Source: Saprospiraceae bacterium
GTDB taxonomy: Bacteria > Bacteroidota > Bacteroidia > Chitinophagales > Saprospiraceae
Direction of reading: 5' to 3'
Assembly (NCBI GenBank): GCA_013001805.1
Contig: JABDLW010000193.1
Span: forward strand, 1 to 8,483
Length of the DNA: 8,483 nucleotides
The notes beneath the pieces were generated by a model that saw only the letters and a list, made by a program, of their open reading frames with translations, did no database searches and had not been told where the DNA came from. Of the stretch, positions 1 through 6,513 are shown one piece after another (positions within the stretch are counted from its first letter, which is position 1; each line of letters opens with the position of its first letter). The translations under genes and the position numbers were made by a program.

Positions 1-131
1 TGGCTGTAGAGTCCTATATACAAATAGGCAACTCGCAGATGTGCCTCGTGGGTAAACCAGGCAGGATTCATCGTCATGTTTTCGAATGAATCTAGAAAAT
101 CGCGATCTGATAGCTTTCGATGGTGCTCCAT
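1..131 (-). CDS. Small conserved protein of unknown function, N-terminal fragment (runs off left edge)
   Basis: An open frame on the minus strand runs from an ATG at 131 to the window edge, giving about 43 residues beginning MEHHRKLSDRDFLDSFENMT. The visible part has an acidic/aromatic lead (DRDFLDSFEN) followed by NPAWFTHEAHLRVAYLYIGLYS. The pattern aromatic-T-H-x-x-H-[LI]-R-x-A-x-x-[YW]-[LI] resembles, from memory, a family of small conserved bacterial proteins of about 140-150 residues with no assigned function. The frame stays open upstream to an ATG at 290, but that extension (MHLWPIIRDKAEL...) looks like translated non-coding DNA, and the conserved-looking part starts near 131, so I prefer that start. 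An AAGGA-like stretch lies about 18 nt before it, too far to be convincing. It is on the same strand as the efflux operon, 252 bp beyond the channel gene, so probably a separate unit. Confidence 0.55.
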   Translation of the reverse strand, partial: MEHHRKLSDRDFLDSFENMTMNPAWFTHEAHLRVAYLYIGLYS

Positions 132-383
132 GATGGGAGTTTTTGATTCCTTGCCATCAAAATTAAGGAAAACCGATGGGTGCACCAAAGTTTGAACCAC
201 TCTGGAATAACAAAGGCAATAGAGTGTCAAAACAATTTTAGCCGTACTATGTAATTCTGCCTTGTCCCTGATAATTGGCCAGAGGTGCATCACCGTTTCA
301 AAAATCACATTTTTCAGATCAGGCCAATGATTTGCATATCGAGCATACTTACCTATACAACGTGACAACGATAAGTCTCAGTC
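132..383. other. Non-coding gap between the channel gene and the left-edge gene
   Basis: These 252 bp hold no convincing gene. Frames that cross it on the plus strand continue into the antisense of the channel gene and look random. I see no strong stem-loop followed by a T-run after the channel stop codon (reading minus), so the 3' end of the efflux transcript is not defined by an obvious intrinsic terminator. A promoter for the left-edge gene would be expected here but none is clear. Confidence 0.5.
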
Positions 384-1676
384 CTACCGGACCAGGCCTC
401 CACTCAACTCGAGCAGACGCAGCTCTGAAATCCGGATATTATGCTGTGCATTTACCAATCTATTTAATGCGGTATCGTAGCTTCGTTGTGCCTCATTTAA
501 TTCCAAAATCGTAGATCCACCCAAGCGAAATTTTTCTAAAGAAATCGACAGGTTTTCTTCTGCCAGTACTCTGTTCTCTTCTTCAAAATCAAGCATGTCT
601 TTGTCAGAAATGTACTGATTAAATGCAGCGCTTAGGTCCGTTTTAATATTGGCCAATAAGTGATCTTCTTGTTTTTCAAAGGCACGGGAATTTAAACGTG
701 CGATTTTCACCTGATTTTGCAGATGTTTCCCATCGTAAATATTCCACCGGGCATTTAAGCCTGCATTTAAAGAAGCATTCTGATTAGATAAAATAAAATT
801 AGCATTGGTATTAGTGTAGAAATATCCTAAGGTGGAGGTGAGCCCAACCTGTGGCTTCCGTTGCGCTTCAATTTCCTTCTCGCTAAGTACACTGACTTTA
901 AATTGTTTTTGCAGCAAGAGTAAATCTCTATTTTTTTCGCTGGCGGCTTGTATAAGCAAGGCCAGATCGTAATCCTCATTAAATGCTGCTTCTTCCTGGA
1001 CAGTAAAATCTGTAGCTAAATCTCGCTGAAGCAGACCATTTAGGATTACCTTGGCATTTTCAAAATCATTTAGGGAAGCCGATCGCTCAGAAAGCTGGGC
1101 ATTTAAATCAGTTTTTGACTGCAAAAAATCGATTTTTGATCCTTTCCCAACATTCCATCTCTCCTCAGTAATGGCAAGTCTATCTTCGTAGTATTTGATT
1201 ACCGTATTTAAAAAGCTTACTCTGGCTTTCAAACGCATCACTTCGTAATAGGCCTGACACACATTCACAATCAAATCCTGCATGGCAAGTTGCGTCTGCA
1301 CACTGCTTACTTCGCTAAATTCCCTCAATTTATCGAAGGTAGCCTGCATTCGGCCCCCATCATAAATGGGCAAACTAAGCCCGAGACTAATATTTGGTGC
1401 AATGCTGCGACCGAAGCGATCCACTACCCTCCCGTCGAGATAATTTTGTTGCACCCGGTTTAGCGTTGACCCAAGATTTGCATTGAGATCGAGTTGTGGC
1501 CCAAATCCGGCGTTAGAACGGTAGACCTGCATTTCAGCTATTTGCTGATCCATCCTAGCCAGTTCAATTCCCAGATTTTGCTTCAGTGCAGTTTCAATAG
1601 CCTGATCAAGTGTCAGCAAGTTTTGACCCGAAATAATTCCAGGAAAAAGCAGCAACAATGCTCTAAAAAATTTCAT
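384..1676 (-). CDS. TolC-family outer-membrane efflux channel
   Basis: Outer-membrane component of the tripartite pump: it forms the periplasm-spanning tunnel through which substrates from the RND pump leave the cell. The 430-residue length is typical. Residues 1-18 are a signal peptide (MKFF, then ALLLLFPGIISG) with no lipobox cysteine, so unlike many NodT/OprM-type channels it is probably not lipid anchored. Mature residues 22-210 and 240-425 form the two expected OEP repeats. Each has a beta-strand hairpin ending in the paired motifs SLPIYDGG (101-108) and RWNIYDG (310-316), and each has the helix-turn signature WNVGKGSKIDFLQSKTDL (174-191) and FRLGGSTILELNEAQRSY (383-400). Long amphipathic coiled-coil helices fill 110-215 and 318-425. 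It is the last gene of the operon, starting 21 bp after the pump stop codon. No clear ribosome binding site is visible, which is common in Bacteroidota. Substrate cannot be told from the channel. Confidence 0.93.
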   Translation of the reverse strand: MKFFRALLLLFPGIISGQNLLTLDQAIETALKQNLGIELARMDQQIAEMQVYRSNAGFGPQLDLNANLGSTLNRVQQNYLDGRVVDRFGRSIAPNISLGLSLPIYDGGRMQATFDKLREFSEVSSVQTQLAMQDLIVNVCQAYYEVMRLKARVSFLNTVIKYYEDRLAITEERWNVGKGSKIDFLQSKTDLNAQLSERSASLNDFENAKVILNGLLQRDLATDFTVQEEAAFNEDYDLALLIQAASEKNRDLLLLQKQFKVSVLSEKEIEAQRKPQVGLTSTLGYFYTNTNANFILSNQNASLNAGLNARWNIYDGKHLQNQVKIARLNSRAFEKQEDHLLANIKTDLSAAFNQYISDKDMLDFEEENRVLAEENLSISLEKFRLGGSTILELNEAQRSYDTALNRLVNAQHNIRISELRLLELSGGLVR

Positions 1677-1697
1677 GAAGTATAAGTTTATTGAAGA

Positions 1698-4600
1698 TCA
1701 GGCTACGCTCTCTGCCAATCTTTCGATTCGTCGCCTTCGTTCATAATTCTTAGCCCGGGATAAATAAGTGTACATGGCAGGAATGACATAGAGGGTAAGC
1801 ACCAAGGAAAACAACAGCCCACCCATGACGACAATACCCATAGACATCCGGCTAGCCCCCGCTGACCCCAGCGCCAATGCAATAGGAGTAGCGCCGAGGA
1901 CTGTGGCTAAAGTTGTCATTATTATGGGACGCATTCGAAGTGTCGCCGCTTCCAGAGCTGCTTCATGAATCGGGGCACCTTTCTGGCGCAATTGATTGGC
2001 AAATTCTACAATTAAAATTCCATTCTTGGTGACCAGACCTACCAACATTATTATACCTATCTGGCTGAAAATATTTAATGTCTGATTAAACAACCACAGT
2101 GAAAAGACGGCCCCAGCTACCGCCAGAGGTACCGTAAGCATAATAATGAACGGATCAATAAAACTCTCAAACTGTGCAGCCAGAATCAGATACACCAGTA
2201 CCAACGCCAGCAAAAATGAAAAAATACTGCTATTCGAACTTTCCAGGAAGTCACGGGAACTCCCAGTCAATTCGGTGCGAATAGCCGGGTCATCAAACCG
2301 GGCCCGGGCAGCATCCATGGCTTTGATCCCATCCGAAATCGTTTTACCCGGAGCCAATCCGGCCGATACCGTTGCACTCAGCCATCGATTGTAGTGATAT
2401 AATTGTGGCGGACTGCTTTCCTCTTGTGCCACAACAATATTATCTAGTTGTACAGAGACTCCCTGATTATTCTTGACATAGAGGGTTTTCAAATCCAGGG
2501 GTTCATCCCGGTTGTCCCGGTCAAACTGCCCAATGATTTGGTACTGTCTCCCGTTCATATTAAAATAGCCGAATCTTTGACCCGCAAAGGCAAGCTGCAT
2601 AGCTGTTGCGACATCGGCGACAGATACTCCCATGCTCTTGGCTTTCTCCCTGTCGATCGTGACTTCCAATTCCGGTTTATCAAATTTCAAGTCCATGTCA
2701 ACAACCGTAAATGTCGGATCAGCTTGCACGGCCTCCAAAAATCGGGGCATATATTCCCTTAACTTCTCAAAATCAGGAGCTTGAATCACGTACTGGACTG
2801 GCAGTCCCGCTCGCTTATTTAACGCGATCGTGGGACGTTCATTGGCAAATGCCTTGGCATCCGGCATTTCCTTAAACTTTCGATTGAGAAACTGGGTCAA
2901 CTCTGCTTGCGTACGGGTTCTTTCGTGAGGATCAACCAACGTGATTCTCGCGAAGGCAGTATTTGATGCGCCTGATCCGCTAAATCCGGGAGCGGTATAG
3001 GTCATGATCCCACCTTTGCTTTCGGGAATCTCCCGCATCATCATCTCCGCTGACTTTCTCACATAGTTATCCATAAATTCATAGGATGAACCTTCAGGCG
3101 TAAGCATATTGGCCCTCAAAACACTGCGGTCATCATTTGGTGCTAATTCCGACTGCAATTCTCTCCCGACAAAATATATCATAGCCAGTACACCAACTAG
3201 CAATGGAAATGCGAGCCAACGTTTATCGAGAAAATTGTGTAAACCTTTTTTATATCCCGACTCAAGAGATTGGAAAAACGGCTCTGTCTTTTCATAAAAC
3301 TTGTTGCGGCTATCTTTCTTTCTGACCAAATAGGCATTCAACATGGGGGTCAAAGTGAGTGAAACAAAAGCGGAGATTAGGACCGCCGCTGCGAGCACTA
3401 CACCAAACTCCTGAAATAATTTTCCTACGAATCCCTGCATGAAGATAACAGGGAGGAAAACGGCTGCCAGTGTAATTGAGGTCGATATGATGGCAAACAT
3501 AATCTCGTTGGAGCCCTTGATCGCCGCCTGGATGGGATTCATTCCAGCCTCAATTTTCTTATAAATGTTTTCCGTCACCACAATCCCATCGTCAACCACC
3601 AGGCCAGTGGCCAAAACAATGGCAAGTAAAGTCAAGACATTGATGGAATAGCCCATTAGATACATGACAAAAAAGGATCCAAGTAAAGAAACCGGAATGT
3701 CTATCAGAGGTCGAATAGCAATCACCCAGTCCCGAAAAAAGAAAAATATGATCAATACCACCAGGCCAATCGCAATCAGGAGTGTTTCCTTAACCTCCTC
3801 TATGGATTTCTCGACAAAAACCGTGTAATCCAGGAACTTATAAATCTTTAGATCATCCGGCAAATCGGCTTTTAGAATCTCCATCCTCTTATTGACCTCG
3901 GTGGCAATATCCAGGACGTTTGAACCCGGTTGGGCACTGATTGCCACTCCTACCCTGGGTATATTATTGATGCGCAGGATAGATTCCTCATTTTCAGCTC
4001 CCAGGACGGCATAACCCACATCTCGCAATCGAATGATTTTTTCCCCATCCGTCTTAATAATCAGATTGTTAAAGTCTTCCTCGGTTTTAAACCTTCCGAT
4101 GGTTTTCACCGTCAACTCGGTATTGTCTCCCTGCAATTTTCCACTGGGTAGTTCTATGTTTTCCCGGTCCAATGCTGCTTTGATGTCTTGAGTGGTGATG
4201 TTTTGAGCTGCCATACGATTGGGTTCCATCCAGATACGCATGGCATATCGCTTCATACCCCAGATTCGAACACCACTTACACCTGGCACTGTCTCAAAAC
4301 GGGGAGCAATTACATTCTCGGCATAATCACTCATGTCGAGCATAGACCGGTCGGTACTTTCCAGGGTCATAGCCATGATGGATTCGCTGTCGGCATCGGC
4401 CTTTGAAACCACCGGGAGGCCCTCTATATCTCTGGGCAGGGATCTGGCTGCCTGAGACACTTTGTCTCGGATATCATTGGCAGCCTGTTCCATGGAAACG
4501 TCGAGATCAAATTCAACATTAATCCGACTCGAACCCTGATTACTGCTGGAACTAATAGTACGAATCCCTTGGACACTGTTAATAACTTTCTCAAGGGGTT

Positions 4601-4796
4601 CTGTGATTTCAGCCTCGATAATGCTGGCATTCGCCCCCGGGTAGCTAGTCCGTACGGAAACCACCGGTGGATCAATCGAGGGGAACTCGCGCACTCCAAG
4701 GGTTGTAAAACCAATGGCTCCAAATAAGAGGATCACCAGATTTAGGACGATGGCCAAAACTGGCCGCTTGATAGAAAGTGTTGAAATTGACATCAT
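1698..4796 (-). CDS. RND-family (HAE1/AcrB-like) inner-membrane efflux pump
   Basis: Proton-driven resistance-nodulation-division transporter, the energy-using part of the tripartite pump. At 1032 residues it has full AcrB-like length and architecture. TM1 lies at about 11-31, followed by a large periplasmic porter/docking loop to about 335. TM2-TM6 lie at about 337-490, a second periplasmic loop at about 545-855, and TM8-TM12 at about 857-1012. The proton relay is intact: Asp402-Asp403 in TM4 (GLVVDDGIVVTEN), Lys924 in TM10 (GLVTKNGILIVEF) and Arg956 with MTT (960-962) in TM11. These match the AcrB Asp407/Asp408/Lys940/Arg971 set. The segment RPLIDIPVSLLGSF (362-375) and the overall wording suit the MdtB/MexB-like pumps common in Bacteroidota. 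The basic C-terminal tail (YERRRRIERL) is cytoplasmic. Two in-frame ATGs open the gene; the first lies 12 bp after the adaptor stop. Conserved features indicate a drug/hydrophobe exporter, not a heavy-metal (CzcA) type, but the substrate is unknown. Confidence 0.96.
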   Translation of the reverse strand: MMSISTLSIKRPVLAIVLNLVILLFGAIGFTTLGVREFPSIDPPVVSVRTSYPGANASIIEAEITEPLEKVINSVQGIRTISSSSNQGSSRINVEFDLDVSMEQAANDIRDKVSQAARSLPRDIEGLPVVSKADADSESIMAMTLESTDRSMLDMSDYAENVIAPRFETVPGVSGVRIWGMKRYAMRIWMEPNRMAAQNITTQDIKAALDRENIELPSGKLQGDNTELTVKTIGRFKTEEDFNNLIIKTDGEKIIRLRDVGYAVLGAENEESILRINNIPRVGVAISAQPGSNVLDIATEVNKRMEILKADLPDDLKIYKFLDYTVFVEKSIEEVKETLLIAIGLVVLIIFFFFRDWVIAIRPLIDIPVSLLGSFFVMYLMGYSINVLTLLAIVLATGLVVDDGIVVTENIYKKIEAGMNPIQAAIKGSNEIMFAIISTSITLAAVFLPVIFMQGFVGKLFQEFGVVLAAAVLISAFVSLTLTPMLNAYLVRKKDSRNKFYEKTEPFFQSLESGYKKGLHNFLDKRWLAFPLLVGVLAMIYFVGRELQSELAPNDDRSVLRANMLTPEGSSYEFMDNYVRKSAEMMMREIPESKGGIMTYTAPGFSGSGASNTAFARITLVDPHERTRTQAELTQFLNRKFKEMPDAKAFANERPTIALNKRAGLPVQYVIQAPDFEKLREYMPRFLEAVQADPTFTVVDMDLKFDKPELEVTIDREKAKSMGVSVADVATAMQLAFAGQRFGYFNMNGRQYQIIGQFDRDNRDEPLDLKTLYVKNNQGVSVQLDNIVVAQEESSPPQLYHYNRWLSATVSAGLAPGKTISDGIKAMDAARARFDDPAIRTELTGSSRDFLESSNSSIFSFLLALVLVYLILAAQFESFIDPFIIMLTVPLAVAGAVFSLWLFNQTLNIFSQIGIIMLVGLVTKNGILIVEFANQLRQKGAPIHEAALEAATLRMRPIIMTTLATVLGATPIALALGSAGASRMSMGIVVMGGLLFSLVLTLYVIPAMYTYLSRAKNYERRRRIERLAESVA

Positions 4797-4808
4797 AACA
4801 ATATCATT

Positions 4809-5897
4809 TTAAGGTGCTGCTTCCAGATTTACAACTTCCTGCACCTGAACTTTCAAATCGGGTTTCAAAGACATCAGAGCACTGACTATTACACTATCTC
4901 CAACTTCCATCCCCTCCAGAATCTGAACAGTTTTATCTGTCCGTAGACCGGTGGTTACTTTGGTTTCCGTGGCCAGGCCATTCTTTAACAAATACACGAT
5001 CTTCCCTTTAAGAATAGGCATCACTGATTCGGTAGGTACCATAATGGATTTTCGGGACCCCAGAGGTAGTTCCACTCGCACAAACATACCGGGTCTCAAT
5101 AATCCCAAACTGTTGTCAGCTCGAGCCCGCAGTCTAAGTGTCCGTAAGTCTTCATCAACTTGTGGATCCACCGCAATCACTCTGGCTAAAAACTGGTCAT
5201 TCACACCATCAACTTCAAAGATTGCTTCTTGTCCAACCTGTACATCATTGGTATATTTCTCCGGGATTGAAAAATCAATTTTTACAGGATTCGTCTGGAC
5301 CAAATTGGCAATGATCACATTGGGAGTAATGTAAGCACCCTCGCTAATGTTCTTAAAGCCGATGCGACCACTAAAGGGCGCTCTTACCTCGGTCTTCTCT
5401 AACTGTACCTCTAAGAGTTCTCTATCGGCACCCAACGTATTGACTTTATTCATAGCGAGGTCATATTCCTCTTTGCTAATTGCATTGATATCAAGTAATT
5501 TCCTCTGTCGTGCCTCAACCTGAATCGCGAGCTCATCCTCATAATCCAACCGCTTCAACTGTGCACGCAGCTCACTATCATCAAGTTTCGCTATCAATTG
5601 TCCCTTTTGCACAAAGCTCCCCTCGCTAATATTGAGTCCAATTAGTCTGCCTGACACTTCGCTTTGTAATTCTACTTGCTCATTGGCGACGATCGTCCCG
5701 GAGGCATAAATCGTATTGTCAGTCTCAACCGTATTTGCTATATAAATGTCCACCGGAAGGGAAGTTTGGGAACCAGCGGGTCGATTTGATGTAGCTGATG
5801 TTCCTGCTAGTGCTGATGCTTCATCAGCATCCCAAACATAGATTTTCAAAAGTGCCAGGGCGGTAATAATCACTATGATTAAAATCAATGGTCTCAT
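4809..5897 (-). CDS. RND efflux periplasmic adaptor (membrane fusion protein)
   Basis: Periplasmic adaptor that joins the RND pump to the TolC-like channel. Of 362 residues, 3-20 form a single hydrophobic segment (PLILIIVIITALALLKIY) that serves as an N-terminal anchor or uncleaved signal; there is no lipobox Cys. Residues 48-60 begin the membrane-proximal part. The first half of the biotinyl-lipoyl domain is at about 64-107 (ASGTIVANEQVELQSEVSGRL, then EGSFVQKGQLIAKLD). A short alpha-hairpin spans about 108-168, and the second lipoyl half is at about 170-200 (VRAPFSGRIG, then EGAYI). A beta-barrel follows at about 204-278 (PVKIDFSIPE ... LRPGMFVRVELP) and the C-terminal membrane-proximal domain at about 284-355 (VPTESVMPI ... 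GLRTDKTVQILEGMEVGD). It is the first gene of the operon. The chosen start has an AGGA seven nt upstream. Regulation may act through the palindrome at 5947-5964. Confidence 0.94.
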   Translation of the reverse strand: MRPLILIIVIITALALLKIYVWDADEASALAGTSATSNRPAGSQTSLPVDIYIANTVETDNTIYASGTIVANEQVELQSEVSGRLIGLNISEGSFVQKGQLIAKLDDSELRAQLKRLDYEDELAIQVEARQRKLLDINAISKEEYDLAMNKVNTLGADRELLEVQLEKTEVRAPFSGRIGFKNISEGAYITPNVIIANLVQTNPVKIDFSIPEKYTNDVQVGQEAIFEVDGVNDQFLARVIAVDPQVDEDLRTLRLRARADNSLGLLRPGMFVRVELPLGSRKSIMVPTESVMPILKGKIVYLLKNGLATETKVTTGLRTDKTVQILEGMEVGDSVIVSALMSLKPDLKVQVQEVVNLEAAP

Positions 5898-5904
5898 ATG
5901 TAGA

Positions 5905-5908
5905 TCCT
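5905..5908 (-). promoter_or_regulatory. Ribosome binding site of the adaptor gene
   Basis: Reading minus, AGGA lies 7 nt before the ATG at 5897. It is the best Shine-Dalgarno match among the genes here and supports that start over later in-frame starts. Confidence 0.5.
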
Positions 5909-5946
5909 GTCTAAAAGCAAGTCCTCCAACTCACTTGCCGGTTCGA

Positions 5947-5964
5947 ATATTGTATATGCAATAT
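5947..5964. promoter_or_regulatory. Operator-like palindrome upstream of the efflux operon
   Basis: ATATTG-TATATG-CAATAT: 6-bp perfect arms around a 6-bp centre, with 8 of the 9 possible symmetric pairs matching. It ends 50 bp before the adaptor start codon. An 18-bp AT-rich dyad at that place would suit a TetR- or MarR-like dimer, the usual kind of efflux regulator. No regulator gene is in the window, so the role is inferred from position and symmetry alone. Confidence 0.3.
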
Positions 5965-5981
5965 CGGCAAAGTCGTAATAC

Positions 5982-6017
5982 CAATTTTGTGGATATTTTG
6001 AAGTTTTACCAAAATTG
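5982..6017. repeat. 8-bp inverted repeat CAATTTTG / CAAAATTG
   Basis: Perfect 8-bp arms (5982-5989 and 6010-6017) flank 20 bp. It lies within the likely promoter or leader region of the efflux operon, 85 bp before the adaptor start. It could be a second protein-binding site or a leader hairpin. AT-rich arms of this size can arise by chance. Confidence 0.3.
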
Positions 6018-6039
6018 AAAATTTGTTTCTTTATACCTA

Positions 6040-6055
6040 AGGGATTCGAATCCCT
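6040..6055. repeat. 16-bp perfect palindrome AGGGATTCGAATCCCT
   Basis: Every base of this 16-mer is self-complementary. It contains TTCGAA flanked by AGGGA/TCCCT and resembles the T-arm of a tRNA. However, a proper T-arm needs G53 directly before TTC and C61 after a 7-nt loop, whereas here an A sits at that place. No D-arm, anticodon arm or acceptor stem is found on either side on either strand. It may be a binding site, a decayed tRNA end, or part of the neighbouring repeats. Confidence 0.4.
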
Positions 6056-6108
6056 GTCGAGGTCTCAATTTTATCTGCCCGGTAGAATAAATGGGTCAAA
6101 AAAACGGG

Positions 6109-6211
6109 GAGATCCGGTAAAGTCTTGACACAAAAGTTCAGACTGAATTCAAGGGAAATTAACCGTTGATAACGGTTAGTTGCAATGACAGGAGGCATCC
6201 TGCCGGATCTC
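6109..6211. repeat. 103-bp element bounded by 9-bp inverted repeats (GAGATCCGG / CCGGATCTC)
   Basis: GAGATCCGG at 6109-6117 and CCGGATCTC at 6203-6211 are perfect inverted copies. Inside is the strong hairpin at 6160-6178 and a weaker AGTCT/AGACT pair (6121-6125, 6140-6144). The segment could fold as a branched structure or be a small palindromic mobile remnant. I see no flanking target-site duplication. Confidence 0.35.
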
Positions 6212-6240
6212 AGGGATCCCGGAAAAAACCTCAAAAAGAG
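6151..6240. repeat. Hairpin repeat unit A (diverged direct repeat of unit B)
   Basis: This 90-bp unit aligns by eye along its whole length with 6263-6350, sharing GGAAA, TAAC, GCAATGA, AT-C-CTG, GATCC-GGAAA and CTCAAAA-GAG blocks in the same order. Within it are four hairpins. They are TAACCGTT-GAT-AACGGTTA (6160-6178), CAGGA-GGCA-TCCTG (6189-6202), CCGGAT with ATCCCGG and one bulged C (6203-6222), and CTC-AAAAA-GAG. Read on the minus strand, the core (GGATCCCTGAGATCCGGCAG, then GTCATTGCAA) recalls dispersed palindromic repeats of many bacterial genomes. Confidence 0.5.
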
Positions 6241-6262
6241 CAGTCACCAGTACTTGCATTCA

Positions 6263-6350
6263 TGAGGAAATAACTGCTGGACAGCAGCTCATAGCAATGA
6301 TGGCAGGTATTCTGGCGCTTGTAACGATCCAGGAAACCTTCTCAAAAGAG
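6263..6350. repeat. Hairpin repeat unit B (diverged direct repeat of unit A)
   Basis: Second copy of the unit at 6151-6240, offset by about 112 bp. Its hairpins sit at matching places but often use different bases: CTGCT-GGAC-AGCAG (6274-6287), CAGG-TAT-TCTG with a G-T pair (6304-6314), CTGG with CCAG (6312-6315/6329-6332, which competes with the previous one), and TTCTC-AAAA-GAGAA (6339-6352). The frame that is open on the minus strand across unit A is broken by a stop in unit B, which argues against coding. Confidence 0.5.
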
Positions 6351-6513
6351 AATAGTAATTCTTCAGATCCAGTGGAAAAGAATAGGGCATTGACCTTTAG
6401 TGCCGTAGACCCTGGCATGTCCGAAAGTTTAGTTTAAATCCATCTACCTCACGCAAAAAATATTACCTTTTATTTTTTTGATTATCCTGGTTATTACTAA
6501 GAAGACTTAGCCA

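Larger units (their letters stand above)
5898..6513. other. Large divergent intergenic region rich in inverted repeats
   Basis: These 616 bp separate the divergently transcribed efflux operon (minus) and ureohydrolase gene (plus), so both promoters should lie here. I found no confident protein-coding gene. A 65-codon minus-strand frame (6037-6234) needs a TTG start, overlaps repeat structure and has no family look. The right-hand part (about 6400-6513) is A/T-rich with T-runs (tattacctttta, then ttttttt), as expected of a promoter region. I could not assign a good TTTG/TAnnTTTG Bacteroidota promoter to either gene. The individual structures are listed separately. Confidence 0.6.

Noticed and set aside
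204..230. TTGACA (225-230) and TATTCC (204-209) on the minus strand as a promoter for the left-edge gene
   Set aside because: The spacing is only 15 bp, the -10 is poor, and Bacteroidota primary promoters use a different consensus.
275..514. 79-codon plus-strand frame at the end of the channel gene
   Set aside because: It mostly lies antisense to the conserved C-terminal helix of the TolC-like protein and has no recognisable features.
4424..4723. 99-codon minus-strand frame inside the RND gene
   Set aside because: It is an alternative reading frame of the well-conserved N-terminal part of the pump, with arginine- and leucine-rich shadow composition.
384..5897. Heavy-metal (CzcABC-type) export role for the efflux operon
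   Set aside because: The RND protein carries the HAE1-type TM4 signature (VDDGIVVTEN) and lacks the CzcA-style DGAVV/ME pattern, and the adaptor has no His-rich metal-binding region.
6000..6075. Possible tRNA around GGATTCGAATCC
   Set aside because: The T-arm look-alike lacks the conserved G53-C61 arrangement, and no acceptor, D or anticodon stem could be drawn on either strand.
6037..6234. A 65-codon minus-strand frame in the intergenic region
   Set aside because: It needs a TTG start, lies across hairpin repeats, ends in the palindrome at 6040-6055, and the equivalent frame in the sister repeat unit is broken by a stop codon.
6151..6350. Integron attC sites, suggested by TAAC...GTTA hairpins
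   Set aside because: The core R''/R' consensus (RYYYAAC and GTRRRRY-like boxes with paired L boxes) is not met, there is no integrase, and no cassette gene lies between the units.
6151..6350. CRISPR array
   Set aside because: Only two diverged units of about 88 bp, with no constant short repeat and no cas genes.
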